From Thermus antranikianii DSM 12462 (GTDB lineage: Bacteria > Deinococcota > Deinococci > Deinococcales > Thermaceae), in assembly GCF_000423905.1 (NCBI RefSeq), contig NZ_AUIW01000014.1, forward strand, positions 1-47,355: a stretch of DNA of 47,355 bases. The letters are read 5' to 3'. The first letter of the stretch is position 1. Every line of letters starts with the position of its first letter. The position numbers and the translations under genes are program-made. Positions 6,866-14,227 of the stretch are shown here, in pieces. A model generated the notes under the pieces. That model was not told the origin of the DNA, did no database searches, and worked only from the letters and a program-made list of their open reading frames with translations.

Positions 6866-7797
6866 GGATCCCGCTCCACCCGGTCCTTGCCCCCCTCCTT
6901 GGCCAGGTAGAGGGCTCGGTCTGCTTTTTGGAATAGGTCCTTCAGGTCCCCCTCGTACACCGCCACCCCGAAGCTCCCCGTTACCCCTAGGCGCTTGAGG
7001 CCCTGCCTGAGCCTCTCCGCCACCTGCATGGCCTCCTCTCCAGGGGTCTTGGGAAGGAGAAGGGCGAACTCCTCCCCGCCCCAACGCCCCACCAGGTCCC
7101 CCTGGCGCACATGGGTCACCAGGTACTGGGCCACCTCCTTGAGAAGGCGGTCCCCCTCTTGGTGGCCACAGGTATCGTTCACCTGCTTGAAATCGTCCAG
7201 GTCCAACAGGACCAAGGCAAAGGGTGCCTCCCCCCGCTCCACCCGGGCTGCCTCCCGCTCCAGGGCCATCTCCAGGGCTCTCCGGTTGGGCAGGCCGGTG
7301 AGGGGACAAGTGAGGGCCTGCTCCCGCCAGAAGCGCATCTGGCCATGGAGCTCTCGAAAACGAGCCAGGAGGAAGGTGAGGGAAAGAAGGACGATCTGGC
7401 CCACGGCGAAATGGGGCCAAAAGTCTAGGCTCCGGCCCCACACCAAGGGGGTCAAGACAAAAACCCCGCCCCAGAAGGCCCCCAAGAGGTAGCCCAGGGA
7501 CCAAGGAGGATAGGCGAACCCAGCCAGTAGGTAAAGGGCTGGGGTGAAGAACCCAGCCAAGGGCCAGCTATCCCCCACCCGCCACATTTCAAAAAGCAGA
7601 TACGCCCCCAGGGGATGGAGGAGGAAGCGGGGGGCCAGCTTAGGACCCCGGCTTAGGGCCCAAAGGGCGGAGAGGATGAAAAGGCAGTAGAGGAGAACCT
7701 CCAGGCCCCGGGGTGGAAACATCCGCATTTGCAGCAAAAGGCCCAGGGCCATCCCCACCCAGCTGGCGAGGTAAAAGAACCGGCCCCGGCTATCCAC
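6862..7797 (-). CDS. Membrane diguanylate cyclase (GGDEF)
   Basis: 311 residues: about six hydrophobic helices in the first 150 (for example LEVLLYCLFILSALWAL and AVGQIVLLSLTFLLARF) form a membrane input domain of unrecognised type, then a GGDEF domain. The active-site loop is GGEEF. RQGD ends exactly five residues before it, matching the RxxD inhibitory I-site, so the enzyme should make cyclic di-GMP and be product-inhibited. DLDDFKQVNDTCGHQEGD supplies the metal Asp and nucleotide residues. It starts with GTG (VDSRGR) and has no Shine-Dalgarno, but a TACTCT box six bases upstream, suggesting a leaderless transcript. It is divergent from nothing close; the glcD gene ends 50 bases upstream. 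Confidence 0.92.
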   Translation of the reverse strand: MDSRGRFFYLASWVGMALGLLLQMRMFPPRGLEVLLYCLFILSALWALSRGPKLAPRFLLHPLGAYLLFEMWRVGDSWPLAGFFTPALYLLAGFAYPPWSLGYLLGAFWGGVFVLTPLVWGRSLDFWPHFAVGQIVLLSLTFLLARFRELHGQMRFWREQALTCPLTGLPNRRALEMALEREAARVERGEAPFALVLLDLDDFKQVNDTCGHQEGDRLLKEVAQYLVTHVRQGDLVGRWGGEEFALLLPKTPGEEAMQVAERLRQGLKRLGVTGSFGVAVYEGDLKDLFQKADRALYLAKEGGKDRVERDP

Positions 7798-7803
7798 GCT
7801 TCC

Positions 7804-7809
7804 AGAGTA
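7804..7809 (-). promoter_or_regulatory. -10 box, leaderless start of the GGDEF gene
   Basis: On the minus strand TACTCT, then GGAAGC, then the GTG start codon. No -35 consensus at 17 bases. Confidence 0.5.
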
Positions 7810-7847
7810 GACCGGTTCCTGTTAAAACCCTGTGAAAGGAACCCGGG

Positions 7848-9215
7848 CTAGGGTAGGAGCTTCCCCGGATTCAGGATGCCCTCGGGACCCAGGGTGGCCT
7901 TTACCGTGCGGAAGGCCTCGAGGGTAGCCTCGTCCACCGCTTCCCTCATGAACTCCCGCTTCATGAGGCCGATCCCGTGCTCCCCGGAAAGGACGCCGCC
8001 ATGCCTGAGGGCCACCCGGGCAATCTCGTGGGCCAGCTCCCACACCCGCTCCTCGCTTTCCCTTCTCGGGTCAAAGAGGATGTTAGGGTGCAGGTTTCCA
8101 TCCCCGATGTGGCCGAACTGGGCCACCACCAGGCCGTAGGCCCCCCCCAAGGCGGAAATCTCCTGCACCACCTGGGGAAGATGGCTTCTCGGCACGGCGA
8201 TGTCCTCGTTGACCCGCTTGGGGCGGATGCGGCCTAAGGCCGGGCTCACGCTCCGCCTGGCCCGCCAAAGGGCCTCCGCCTCCCGTTCATCCCGGGCCCT
8301 TTGCACCCTGGCCCCTAGGTCCAGGGCCGTCTGCTCCAGGAGGGAAAGCTCCTCCTGGACCACCTCGAGGTCATCCCCATCGGTTTCCGCCAGGAGGAGG
8401 GCGTGCCCCCGGGGAAGGCCCATGCCCAGGTAGTCCTCCACGGCGTTCACGCAGATGGGGTCCAAAAACTCCAGCCTGGCGGGCACCGCCCCCCGGGCGA
8501 TGGCCTGGGAAACCGCCTGGGCCAGGGCACCCACCTCGGGGAAAACGGCCATCAGGGTGGCCCGGTACCGGGGCAAGGGAAGGAGGCGCACCCGCACCCC
8601 CGTGATGAGGCCCAGGGTTCCTTCCGAACCGATGAGGAGGCCAGGCAGGTCGTAGGCCTGGCGGCCCAGGCGGTGAACCTCGCCCCAGGCATCCACGAAC
8701 TCCAGCTCCAGCACATAATCCCCCGTGACCCCGTACTTGAAGCAAAGGGGTCCCCCGGCGTTCTCCCCCAGGTTTCCCCCCAGGGTGCTGGTGCGCCACG
8801 AGGCGGGATCAGGGGGGTAGAAAAGCCCGTAGGGCCTGGCCTCCTCCGAGATCCTGGCCGTGGTCACCCCGGGCTCGGCCCAGGCGGTGCGGCCCCTCAG
8901 GTCCAGCTCCAGGCGGGTCATGCGGGTGAAGGCCACCACAATGGCTCCCTCCTCGGGCACCGCCCCGCCGCTCAAACCGCTTCCCGCACCCCGGGCCACC
9001 AGGGAAAGACCATGCTTGCGGGCCAGGCGCACCAGGGCCTGTACCTCCTCCCGGGATTCGGGCAGGACCACCGCCAAGGGCTCTGGCCCCACCAAAATGG
9101 CGTCATAGCGGTAAACCCCTTTTTCCGAACGGGAAAGAAGCACCCTGGGCCCAAAGAGGGTCCTGAGCTCGGAGCGGACCTCGTCGGCCAGGAAGGGTAT
9201 CCTCCGAACCCCCAT
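7848..9215 (-). CDS. glcD: FAD-linked oxidase, glycolate oxidase subunit GlcD-like
   Basis: 455-residue flavoprotein of the VAO/PCMH family that oxidises a 2-hydroxy acid such as glycolate or D-lactate. The FAD-binding half contains [20 protein letters not shown] and [12 protein letters not shown], which contacts the flavin, then [10 protein letters not shown]. The C-terminal cap has [16 protein letters not shown] and the end signature [15 protein letters not shown]. No GlcE or GlcF partner lies adjacent, so the exact substrate is open; D-lactate dehydrogenase is an equal reading. The ATG is nine bases after the stop of the upstream lipoprotein gene on the same strand, so the two are probably co-transcribed. 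Confidence 0.9.
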   Translation of the reverse strand: MGVRRIPFLADEVRSELRTLFGPRVLLSRSEKGVYRYDAILVGPEPLAVVLPESREEVQALVRLARKHGLSLVARGAGSGLSGGAVPEEGAIVVAFTRMTRLELDLRGRTAWAEPGVTTARISEEARPYGLFYPPDPASWRTSTLGGNLGENAGGPLCFKYGVTGDYVLELEFVDAWGEVHRLGRQAYDLPGLLIGSEGTLGLITGVRVRLLPLPRYRATLMAVFPEVGALAQAVSQAIARGAVPARLEFLDPICVNAVEDYLGMGLPRGHALLLAETDGDDLEVVQEELSLLEQTALDLGARVQRARDEREAEALWRARRSVSPALGRIRPKRVNEDIAVPRSHLPQVVQEISALGGAYGLVVAQFGHIGDGNLHPNILFDPRRESEERVWELAHEIARVALRHGGVLSGEHGIGLMKREFMREAVDEATLEAFRTVKATLGPEGILNPGKLLP

Positions 9216-9224
9216 GCCCTAAGG

Positions 9225-9707
9225 CTACCAGGCAGGGTCGCAGGAGGAAGAGGAGTCCGGGCGGACCCGGTTGGCCGCCCGCACGAAGGACCCCGCCAAA
9301 CCCCCGGTATACCCCTTTAGCCAAAGCCTCCGGTCGGGTAAGGGCTCCACGATGATCCCCTGTGGCCTCAGGGAAAGGCTTCCAGAGGAGGTAAGGGATA
9401 CCGCCAGCACCTCTCCCTCAGGAGTCACCTCCAACCAACCCTTTACCCGTCCCGCACGGATGGGGCCAGAGAGGGCATACCGCTCCTCAGGGCGGGCCTG
9501 GTCCGGGGTTAATCCCTCGGGAAGCCAGACAAACTCCAGTCTGTCCAGCCTTCCCTCCAGGTCAAAGGCGAAGTCCACCCGGGTGTTGCCGGCGGTGCAG
9601 TAGGTGCCTTGCGTCCTCAAGTCCGTGATCCGGTGGCCCGGGTAGACCACCTCCAGGGTCAGGGTGCAGGCGGAAAGGAAAAGGGACACCAGCACAAGGC
9701 CCCGCAT
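9225..9707 (-). CDS. Small lipoprotein of unknown function
   Basis: 160 residues from the ATG at 9707. The N-terminus MRGLVLVSLFLSAC is a lipoprotein signal with Cys at position 14. The rest (for example YPGHRITDLRTQGTYC and GIIVEPLPDRRLWLKGY) is beta-rich without a family I recognise. A longer in-frame extension to 9779 would bury the lipobox, so 9707 is preferred; AGGGGAG lies nine bases upstream. It is followed at once by glcD. It is divergent from the EVE-domain gene across a 70-base region. Exported and membrane-anchored, function unknown. Confidence 0.75.
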   Translation of the reverse strand: MRGLVLVSLFLSACTLTLEVVYPGHRITDLRTQGTYCTAGNTRVDFAFDLEGRLDRLEFVWLPEGLTPDQARPEERYALSGPIRAGRVKGWLEVTPEGEVLAVSLTSSGSLSLRPQGIIVEPLPDRRLWLKGYTGGLAGSFVRAANRVRPDSSSSCDPAW

Positions 9708-9733
9708 ACCCTTATGCTCCCCTGACCCACTAG

Positions 9734-9770
9734 AAAGGGGCTTTGTCCCCGCTAAAGGCCCCTTTAGACT
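9734..9770 (+). promoter_or_regulatory. Promoter region of the EVE gene with inverted repeat
   Basis: TAGACT at 9765-9770 lies seven bases before the EVE ATG, with a weak -35 TTGTCC at 9743-9748. AAAGGGGC (9734-9741) and GCCCCTTT (9758-9765) form an inverted repeat spanning both boxes, a possible operator or hairpin. Confidence 0.4.
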
Positions 9771-9777
9771 TGGAGGC

Positions 9778-10230
9778 ATGGCCTACTGGCTCTTGAAATC
9801 CGAACCCGAGGTGTACAGCATCCTGGACCTCAAACGGGAGGGAAGGGCCATCTGGGACGGGGTGCGCAACTACCAGGCCCGGAACTACCTGATGCAAATG
9901 CAGGTGGGGGATCTTTGCTTCTTCTATCACTCCAACGCCAACCCGCCGGGCATCGCCGGGCTCTGCCGGGTGGTGGGCACCCTCCTCCCCGACCCCACCC
10001 AGTTCGACCCAGAAAGCCCCTACTTCGACCCCAGGGCCACCCGGGAGAAGCCCCGGTGGTACACGGTGGAGGTGGAGTTCCTCGAGGCCTGGCCCCTCAT
10101 TCCCCTGGAGGAGCTCAAGGCCTGCTTCCCTAAGGACCACCCCCTGGTGCGAAAGGGGAACCGGCTTTCCGTGATGCCGGTTCCCCCGGAGGTGGCCGAA
10201 CGGCTTATTGCGCGGAAAGGGTGCCGATGA
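9778..10230 (+). CDS. EVE domain-containing protein
   Basis: 150 residues opening MAYWLLKSEPEVYSILDL, then WDGVRNYQARNYL, CFFYHSNANPPGIAG and YFDPRATREKPRWYTVEVEF. These are hallmarks of the EVE fold, which is related to PUA/YTH and thought to read modified bases in nucleic acids. It is stand-alone, with no restriction enzyme or nuclease partner attached. The ATG at 9778 is chosen because it matches the family N-terminus and has GGAGG just upstream; the longer frame to 9664 would run into the divergent lipoprotein gene. Its end overlaps the end of pilC by 26 bases on the other strand. Confidence 0.93.
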   Translation: MAYWLLKSEPEVYSILDLKREGRAIWDGVRNYQARNYLMQMQVGDLCFFYHSNANPPGIAGLCRVVGTLLPDPTQFDPESPYFDPRATREKPRWYTVEVEFLEAWPLIPLEELKACFPKDHPLVRKGNRLSVMPVPPEVAERLIARKGCR

Positions 10231-11425
10231 TCTTGAAGAGGGGCAGGAACATCCCCGCCACGATCATGCCCACGATCACGCCCAGGAAGATGATCATGAG
10301 GGGCTCGATGGCGGCGGTGAGGCTGGCCACCGCCTCGTCCACCTCCCGCTCGTAGAAGTCGGCGATCTTGGAAAGGAGGGTGTCCAGGGCTCCCGTCTCC
10401 TCCCCGATGGCCACCATGGAGCTCACCATGGGGGGGAAGACGAAGGGATGCTGGGCCAGGGTGAGGTTTAAAGGCTCCCCTTGCTGGACCTTGAGCTTGG
10501 CCATGTCCACGATCTCCTCCACCACGCTGTTACCCGCCGTCCCCTTGGTAATGTCCAGGGACTCCACGATGTTCACCCCGCTGGAAAGGAGGAGGGCCAA
10601 GGTACGGGAGAAGCGGGCCACGGCGGTCTTGCGGTTGAGGTTGCCGAAGACGGGGACGCGGAGCTTGATCCGGTCCACCACCTTCCGCCCCTGGGGGGTG
10701 CGGTAGTACCAGCGGTAGACGAAGAAGAGAACCACCGCCAAAAGCACGAGGGGCAAGGTGGCCGCCCGCAGGAAGTTGGAAAGGGCGATGAGGAACCGGG
10801 TGAGGAGGGGGAGCTCCGAGCCGAGGTCCGTGAGGATCTGGGCAAACTGGGGCACGATGCCCGTGAGGAGGAAGTAGGCCACGCCCACGGCGAAGACGAA
10901 GACGATCACGGGATAGGTCATGGCGCTACGGATCTTGCCCCTGAGCTCCAGGTCCTTCTCCAGGAAGGTGGCCAGGCGGTCCAGGATCACGTCCAGCCCG
11001 CCCGAGGTCTCCCCGGCCCGCACCAGGTTCACGTAAAGCCGGGAGAAGAGCTTGTGCTTGGCCAGGGCATCGGAAAAGGCCATGCCCCCTTCGATGTCGG
11101 TGCGGACCTTCTTGATGATCTCCCGGAACTTCTTGTTCTCGGTCTGCCTTTCCAGGATGGAAAGGGACTGCAAAAGCGTAAGCCCTGCCCCCAGCATGGT
11201 GGCCAGCTGCCGGGAGAAAATGGCCAGGTCTTTCAGGCCAGGACCCCTCTCCAGGGCAGGAAGGCGCACCTCGGCCTGCAGGCCCCTCCCCGGCTCCTTG
11301 ATCTCGGCCACGAAAAGCCCCCGGTCCCTCAGGAGCCTGGCGGCGGTGCGCAGGTCCTCCGCCTCGATGGTGGCCTCCACCAGGCGGCCCTGGCGGTCGC
11401 GGGCCTTATACTGGTAGACTGGCAT
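10205..11425 (-). CDS. pilC: Type IV pilus inner-membrane platform protein PilC
   Basis: 406 residues, the usual Thermus PilC length. The N-terminal MPVYQYKARDRQGRLVEATI is characteristic, followed by two GspF domains. The first has FSRQLATMLGAGLTLLQSL and the second VARFSRTLALLLSSGVNIV. Three transmembrane segments are visible, the last being IFLGVIVGMIVAGMFLPLF. PilC organises the assembly ATPase and pilin at the inner membrane for pili, twitching and natural transformation. The start codon overlaps the start of the divergent sua5 gene. There is no Shine-Dalgarno, but TATACT stands six bases upstream. No other pilus genes are in the window. Confidence 0.95.
   Translation of the reverse strand: MPVYQYKARDRQGRLVEATIEAEDLRTAARLLRDRGLFVAEIKEPGRGLQAEVRLPALERGPGLKDLAIFSRQLATMLGAGLTLLQSLSILERQTENKKFREIIKKVRTDIEGGMAFSDALAKHKLFSRLYVNLVRAGETSGGLDVILDRLATFLEKDLELRGKIRSAMTYPVIVFVFAVGVAYFLLTGIVPQFAQILTDLGSELPLLTRFLIALSNFLRAATLPLVLLAVVLFFVYRWYYRTPQGRKVVDRIKLRVPVFGNLNRKTAVARFSRTLALLLSSGVNIVESLDITKGTAGNSVVEEIVDMAKLKVQQGEPLNLTLAQHPFVFPPMVSSMVAIGEETGALDTLLSKIADFYEREVDEAVASLTAAIEPLMIIFLGVIVGMIVAGMFLPLFKIIGTLSAQ
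11407..11412 (+). promoter_or_regulatory. -10 box upstream of sua5/tsaC, inside pilC
   Basis: TATACT, eleven bases before the sua5 ATG, giving a 5' UTR of only about five bases. It lies within the first codons of pilC on the opposite strand. No good -35. Confidence 0.45.
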
Positions 11426-12017
11426 GGTAGAAGTATACCAGAAGGAGCTACAGGAAGCGGCGGAAACCCTTCGGCGTGGGGGCCTGGTGGCCTTTCCCAC
11501 GGACACCGTCTGGGGGGTGCTGGCCCGGATGGAGGACGAGGCCGCCTGCCGGCGCATCTACGAGCTTAAGGGACGGGAGGAGGAAAAGCCCCTCCAGGTG
11601 CTGGTGGCGGACCTGGAAAGCGCCCTTAAGCTTGCAGACCTCGGGAAGCTACGGGATAAGTTCCTGCGCCTGGCGGAGGCCTTCTGGCCCGGGGGCCTCA
11701 CCGTGGTGGTGCCGGGGCAAAATATCCCCCTCTGGATCAGCCGGGATGGTTCCGTGGGGCTGAGGATGCCGGATCATGCCCTCCTTCGGGAGCTTCTCCA
11801 CCGGGTAGGGGGGTATGCCGCAGCCACCAGCCTCAACAGGAGCGGCGAGCCCCCGGTGCGCACGGAGGCCGAGGCCCGGGCCTTTGCCGTGGACTACGTC
11901 TTCCCGGGGGAGGCCATGGGCTTGGCCTCCAGCGTGGTGGACCTGCGCACGGGCCATGTGCTGCGGGAAGGGGCCATCCCCAAGGAGGCCCTTCTGCCCT
12001 ACCTCCAGGATGCCTAG
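11424..12017 (+). CDS. tsaC: Threonylcarbamoyl-AMP synthase (Sua5/YrdC/YciO family)
   Basis: Makes threonylcarbamoyl-AMP from threonine, bicarbonate and ATP for the t6A37 modification of ANN-decoding tRNAs. The 197-residue single YrdC domain has FPTDTVWGVLA, the basic YELKGREEEKPLQVLVA segment, FWPGGLTVVVP, VGLRMPDH and AATSLNRSGEPP. It lacks the C-terminal Sua5 domain, so TsaC-like is the better name. The ATG shares the CATG tetramer with the divergent pilC start. The stop overlaps the scpB ATG by eight bases, so tsaC and scpB form an operon. Confidence 0.92.
   Translation: MVEVYQKELQEAAETLRRGGLVAFPTDTVWGVLARMEDEAACRRIYELKGREEEKPLQVLVADLESALKLADLGKLRDKFLRLAEAFWPGGLTVVVPGQNIPLWISRDGSVGLRMPDHALLRELLHRVGGYAAATSLNRSGEPPVRTEAEARAFAVDYVFPGEAMGLASSVVDLRTGHVLREGAIPKEALLPYLQDA
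11432..11437 (-). promoter_or_regulatory. -10 box for leaderless pilC, inside sua5
   Basis: Minus-strand TATACT, then TCTACC, then the pilC ATG. It faces the TATACT box at 11407 and lies inside the sua5 coding sequence. Confidence 0.6.
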
Positions 12018-12531
12018 CCTGAAGGCGGAGCTTCTTGCGGTGCTCTTCGCCGCCGGCAGGCCCGTGGCCCTGAAGGAGCTCAAGGCCCTGGGCTACCCCG
12101 AGGAAACCCTCCTCCGCACCCTCAAGGCCCTCGAGGCGGACCTAAGGAACGGGGAGCTGGGGGTAGCCCTGGAACGGGTGGCGGGAGGATGGCGGCTGGT
12201 GGTGCACGAAAGCGCCCTGGAGTCGGTGGAACGGGTCCTCAAGCCGAGCCCTCCCCGCCTCTCCAAGGCGGCCCTGGAGGTCCTGGCCCTCATCGCCTAC
12301 CACCAGCCCGTGGCCCGGGCCGAGCTGGAGGCCATGCGGGGGAAGAGCGTGGAGGGCGTGCTGGAAAGCCTCCTGGAGCGGGGCCTGATCCGGGTGGTGG
12401 GGGAAAAGGATGCCCCGGGCCGGCCCAAGCTCTACGGCACCACGGAGCGCTTCCTGGAGGTGTTCGGCCTGGAAAGCCTAGAGGACCTCCCGCCCCTCGA
12501 GGACGGCCCACCCCTCCTCCTCCGGGGCTAG
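12010..12531 (+). CDS. scpB: Segregation and condensation protein B
   Basis: ScpB is the kite subunit of the SMC-ScpAB condensin complex that compacts and segregates the chromosome. 173 residues hold two winged-helix domains: the first around LKAELLAVLFAAGRPVALKE, the second around SKAALEVLALIAYHQPVARA, which is the conserved family signature, followed by GRPKLYGTTERFLEVFGL. The ATG at 12010 overlaps the tsaC end. The 3' end overlaps the convergent PIG-L gene by 54 bases, a long overlap that makes the two transcripts complementary there. ScpA and SMC are not in the window. Confidence 0.93.
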   Translation: MPSLKAELLAVLFAAGRPVALKELKALGYPEETLLRTLKALEADLRNGELGVALERVAGGWRLVVHESALESVERVLKPSPPRLSKAALEVLALIAYHQPVARAELEAMRGKSVEGVLESLLERGLIRVVGEKDAPGRPKLYGTTERFLEVFGLESLEDLPPLEDGPPLLLRG

Positions 12532-13566
12532 GGCCTCCCGGGCGGGGATGGGAAGGGGGCTATAGAGTTCGTTCTGCCGCACGAAGGCCAAAAGAAACCG
12601 ACCGAGAAGGCGCATCTGGCTTTTGTGGGCCCGGATGGCCTTTTCCTTTAGCCTAACCTCCTCCTCGGTGAGGGGAAAGCGCCGCCAAGGAAGCCCCCTA
12701 CCCCGGGGGGGCGGGTACAGGGGAAGCCGGGGATGGAGGCCTTTGGGCAAGGGGTATTGGTACCCTCCGTGGATGAGGTAGTACTCCAGCCTGTCCTCCA
12801 TGCCCAAGGAGGCCGCCGCCTGCATGCCGAAATAGCCCGTGGCCTGGTGGTCCCGGTGGGCATCCAGGGGGCTTGGCAGGAGGATGCGGGTGGGCTTGAG
12901 GGAGGAGAGAAGCTCCACCAGGGTGGCCTCCAAAGCCTTGCCCGTATAGGAAAGCCCCAGGCGGTAACACCCAGGGTAGGCCACCGCCTTAAGCCCCGTG
13001 TAGGGGCTTTCGTAGGGCAGGTAGTAGTGGGTGGTGAAGAGGGCGAAAAGCCCCTGGTCGGGGAAACCGAGGAAATAGGCGCTATCCCGGGGAAGTCCCA
13101 GGGCCTCGAGGCCCCGCCAAGCCTCCACCATGCGCCTTAAGGCCAGGCGGCGCATGGCCTCCTTGGAGGGCAGGGGGCTTCCCGCAGCCAGGTCAAAGGC
13201 ATCCCCCGAGGTAAGGTAGACCACGCTCACCCGCCCCCCTGCCTCCAGGGTGCGGCGCATCAGGCCCGCCGCCGCCAGCACCTCGTCATCGGGATGGGGG
13301 GCCAGGACCAAAAGGTGTTCCCCTGGCCCTGGCCCCGGGGCCAAGGGTAGCCTTCGCACCCGCAAGGAAGTGGCGAGGGCGTGGTAGTAGGCGAAGATGA
13401 AGCGCCCGTTGACGAAGGCCCACACCCCCAGGGCCGCAAGGACAAGCCCCACCCGCTCCGCCCAGAGGAGGCCGAGCCAAAGCCTAAGGGCCTCCGCCAG
13501 AAGCAGATAGAGGGCCAGAAGGAGGAGAAGCCACTGCCAGGGGGCCAGGCGGCGCACGAGGGGCAT
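12478..13566 (-). CDS. Membrane-anchored PIG-L/LmbE-type deacetylase
   Basis: 362 residues. Two N-terminal hydrophobic helices (WQWLLLLLALYLLLAEAL and VGLVLAALGVWAFVN) anchor the protein, then a PIG-L fold with the metal motif APHPDDEVLAA and the second-ligand region DAHRDHQATG. These Zn enzymes remove acetyl groups from N-acetylglucosamine-type sugars, for example in glycolipid, mycothiol or bacillithiol synthesis; the substrate here is unknown. The ATG at 13566 is preferred over an upstream extension that would overlap the divergent GNAT start. The membrane anchor suggests a lipid-linked or envelope sugar. Confidence 0.88.
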   Translation of the reverse strand: MPLVRRLAPWQWLLLLLALYLLLAEALRLWLGLLWAERVGLVLAALGVWAFVNGRFIFAYYHALATSLRVRRLPLAPGPGPGEHLLVLAPHPDDEVLAAAGLMRRTLEAGGRVSVVYLTSGDAFDLAAGSPLPSKEAMRRLALRRMVEAWRGLEALGLPRDSAYFLGFPDQGLFALFTTHYYLPYESPYTGLKAVAYPGCYRLGLSYTGKALEATLVELLSSLKPTRILLPSPLDAHRDHQATGYFGMQAAASLGMEDRLEYYLIHGGYQYPLPKGLHPRLPLYPPPRGRGLPWRRFPLTEEEVRLKEKAIRAHKSQMRLLGRFLLAFVRQNELYSPLPIPAREALAPEEEGWAVLEGREVL

Positions 13567-13575
13567 TTTACGGGC

Positions 13576-13581
13576 TAGAGT
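13576..13581 (+). promoter_or_regulatory. -10 box, leaderless start of the GNAT gene
   Basis: TAGAGT, then GGTCCT, then the ATG at 13588. No Shine-Dalgarno. Confidence 0.5.
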
Positions 13582-13587
13582 GGTCCT

Positions 13588-14208
13588 ATGGTCCTCCGCC
13601 CCGCCGAGGAAAAGGACCTCTCTGCCATCACCCGGCTTTCCCACGGCACCCTCCTTCTGGGCCGGGCAGGGCCCTTGGTCTTTCCCAGCCGGGAGCTTTG
13701 GGGGGAACTCTTCGTGGCCCCCTACCTGCGGCGGGGGTGCTGCAACAGGGTGGCCGAGGAGGAAGGAGAGATCCTGGGCTACATCCTGGGCGCCTGCTCG
13801 GTCCTTCCCCTTACCCTCTACCTCCTTCCTCGAGTGCCCTTCCTCCTCCTGAAACTCCTCCTCGGCCGCTATGGCCCGCCCTTACCCCACCTCCGGTACC
13901 TCCTCAGGCTCCTCCTGTACCGGGGCCCCAAGGCCCCGAAGAGGCTTTACCCCGCCCACCTGCACATCGCCGTGGACCCCAAAGCCCAGGGCAGGGGAAT
14001 CGGCAAGGCCCTGCTGGCCGAATTCCTGGAATGTCTCAAAGAAAAAGGGGTAAGGGGCGTGCAGCTATCCACCACCCGGGCCAACGCCGCCGCCAGGAAG
14101 CTTTACCAGAGCCTGGGCTTCCGCCTCTACGCCAAGCGGGCCAGCCCCTTCTGGGCTCCCTACCACGGCCACCCCGTGGTCCACGAGGTCTGGGTCAGGG
14201 AACTTTAG
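13588..14208 (+). CDS. GNAT-family N-acetyltransferase
   Basis: 206 residues. The acetyl-CoA loop QGRGIGKALL follows LHIAVDPKA, and the C-terminal NAAARKLYQSLGF is the usual last GNAT helix. A hydrophobic insert between them (SVLPLTLYLLPRVPFLLLKL) is unusual and might bind a lipid or the membrane. The substrate is unknown. The gene starts 21 bases from the divergent PIG-L start, so the two share a promoter region. The helicase gene follows 19 bases downstream but appears to have its own -10 box. Confidence 0.85.
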   Translation: MVLRPAEEKDLSAITRLSHGTLLLGRAGPLVFPSRELWGELFVAPYLRRGCCNRVAEEEGEILGYILGACSVLPLTLYLLPRVPFLLLKLLLGRYGPPLPHLRYLLRLLLYRGPKAPKRLYPAHLHIAVDPKAQGRGIGKALLAEFLECLKEKGVRGVQLSTTRANAAARKLYQSLGFRLYAKRASPFWAPYHGHPVVHEVWVREL

Positions 14209-14215
14209 AAAAGGC

Positions 14216-14221
14216 CATAAT
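14216..14221 (+). promoter_or_regulatory. -10-like box before the helicase gene
   Basis: CATAAT (one mismatch to TATAAT), then GAAAGG, then the GTG at 14228: the same six-base spacing as other leaderless starts here. Confidence 0.4.
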
Positions 14222-14227
14222 GAAAGG

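Noticed and set aside
10481..11569. 362-codon open frame opposite pilC
   Set aside because: Composition extremely Gly/His/Glu-rich, mirror of PilC codons.
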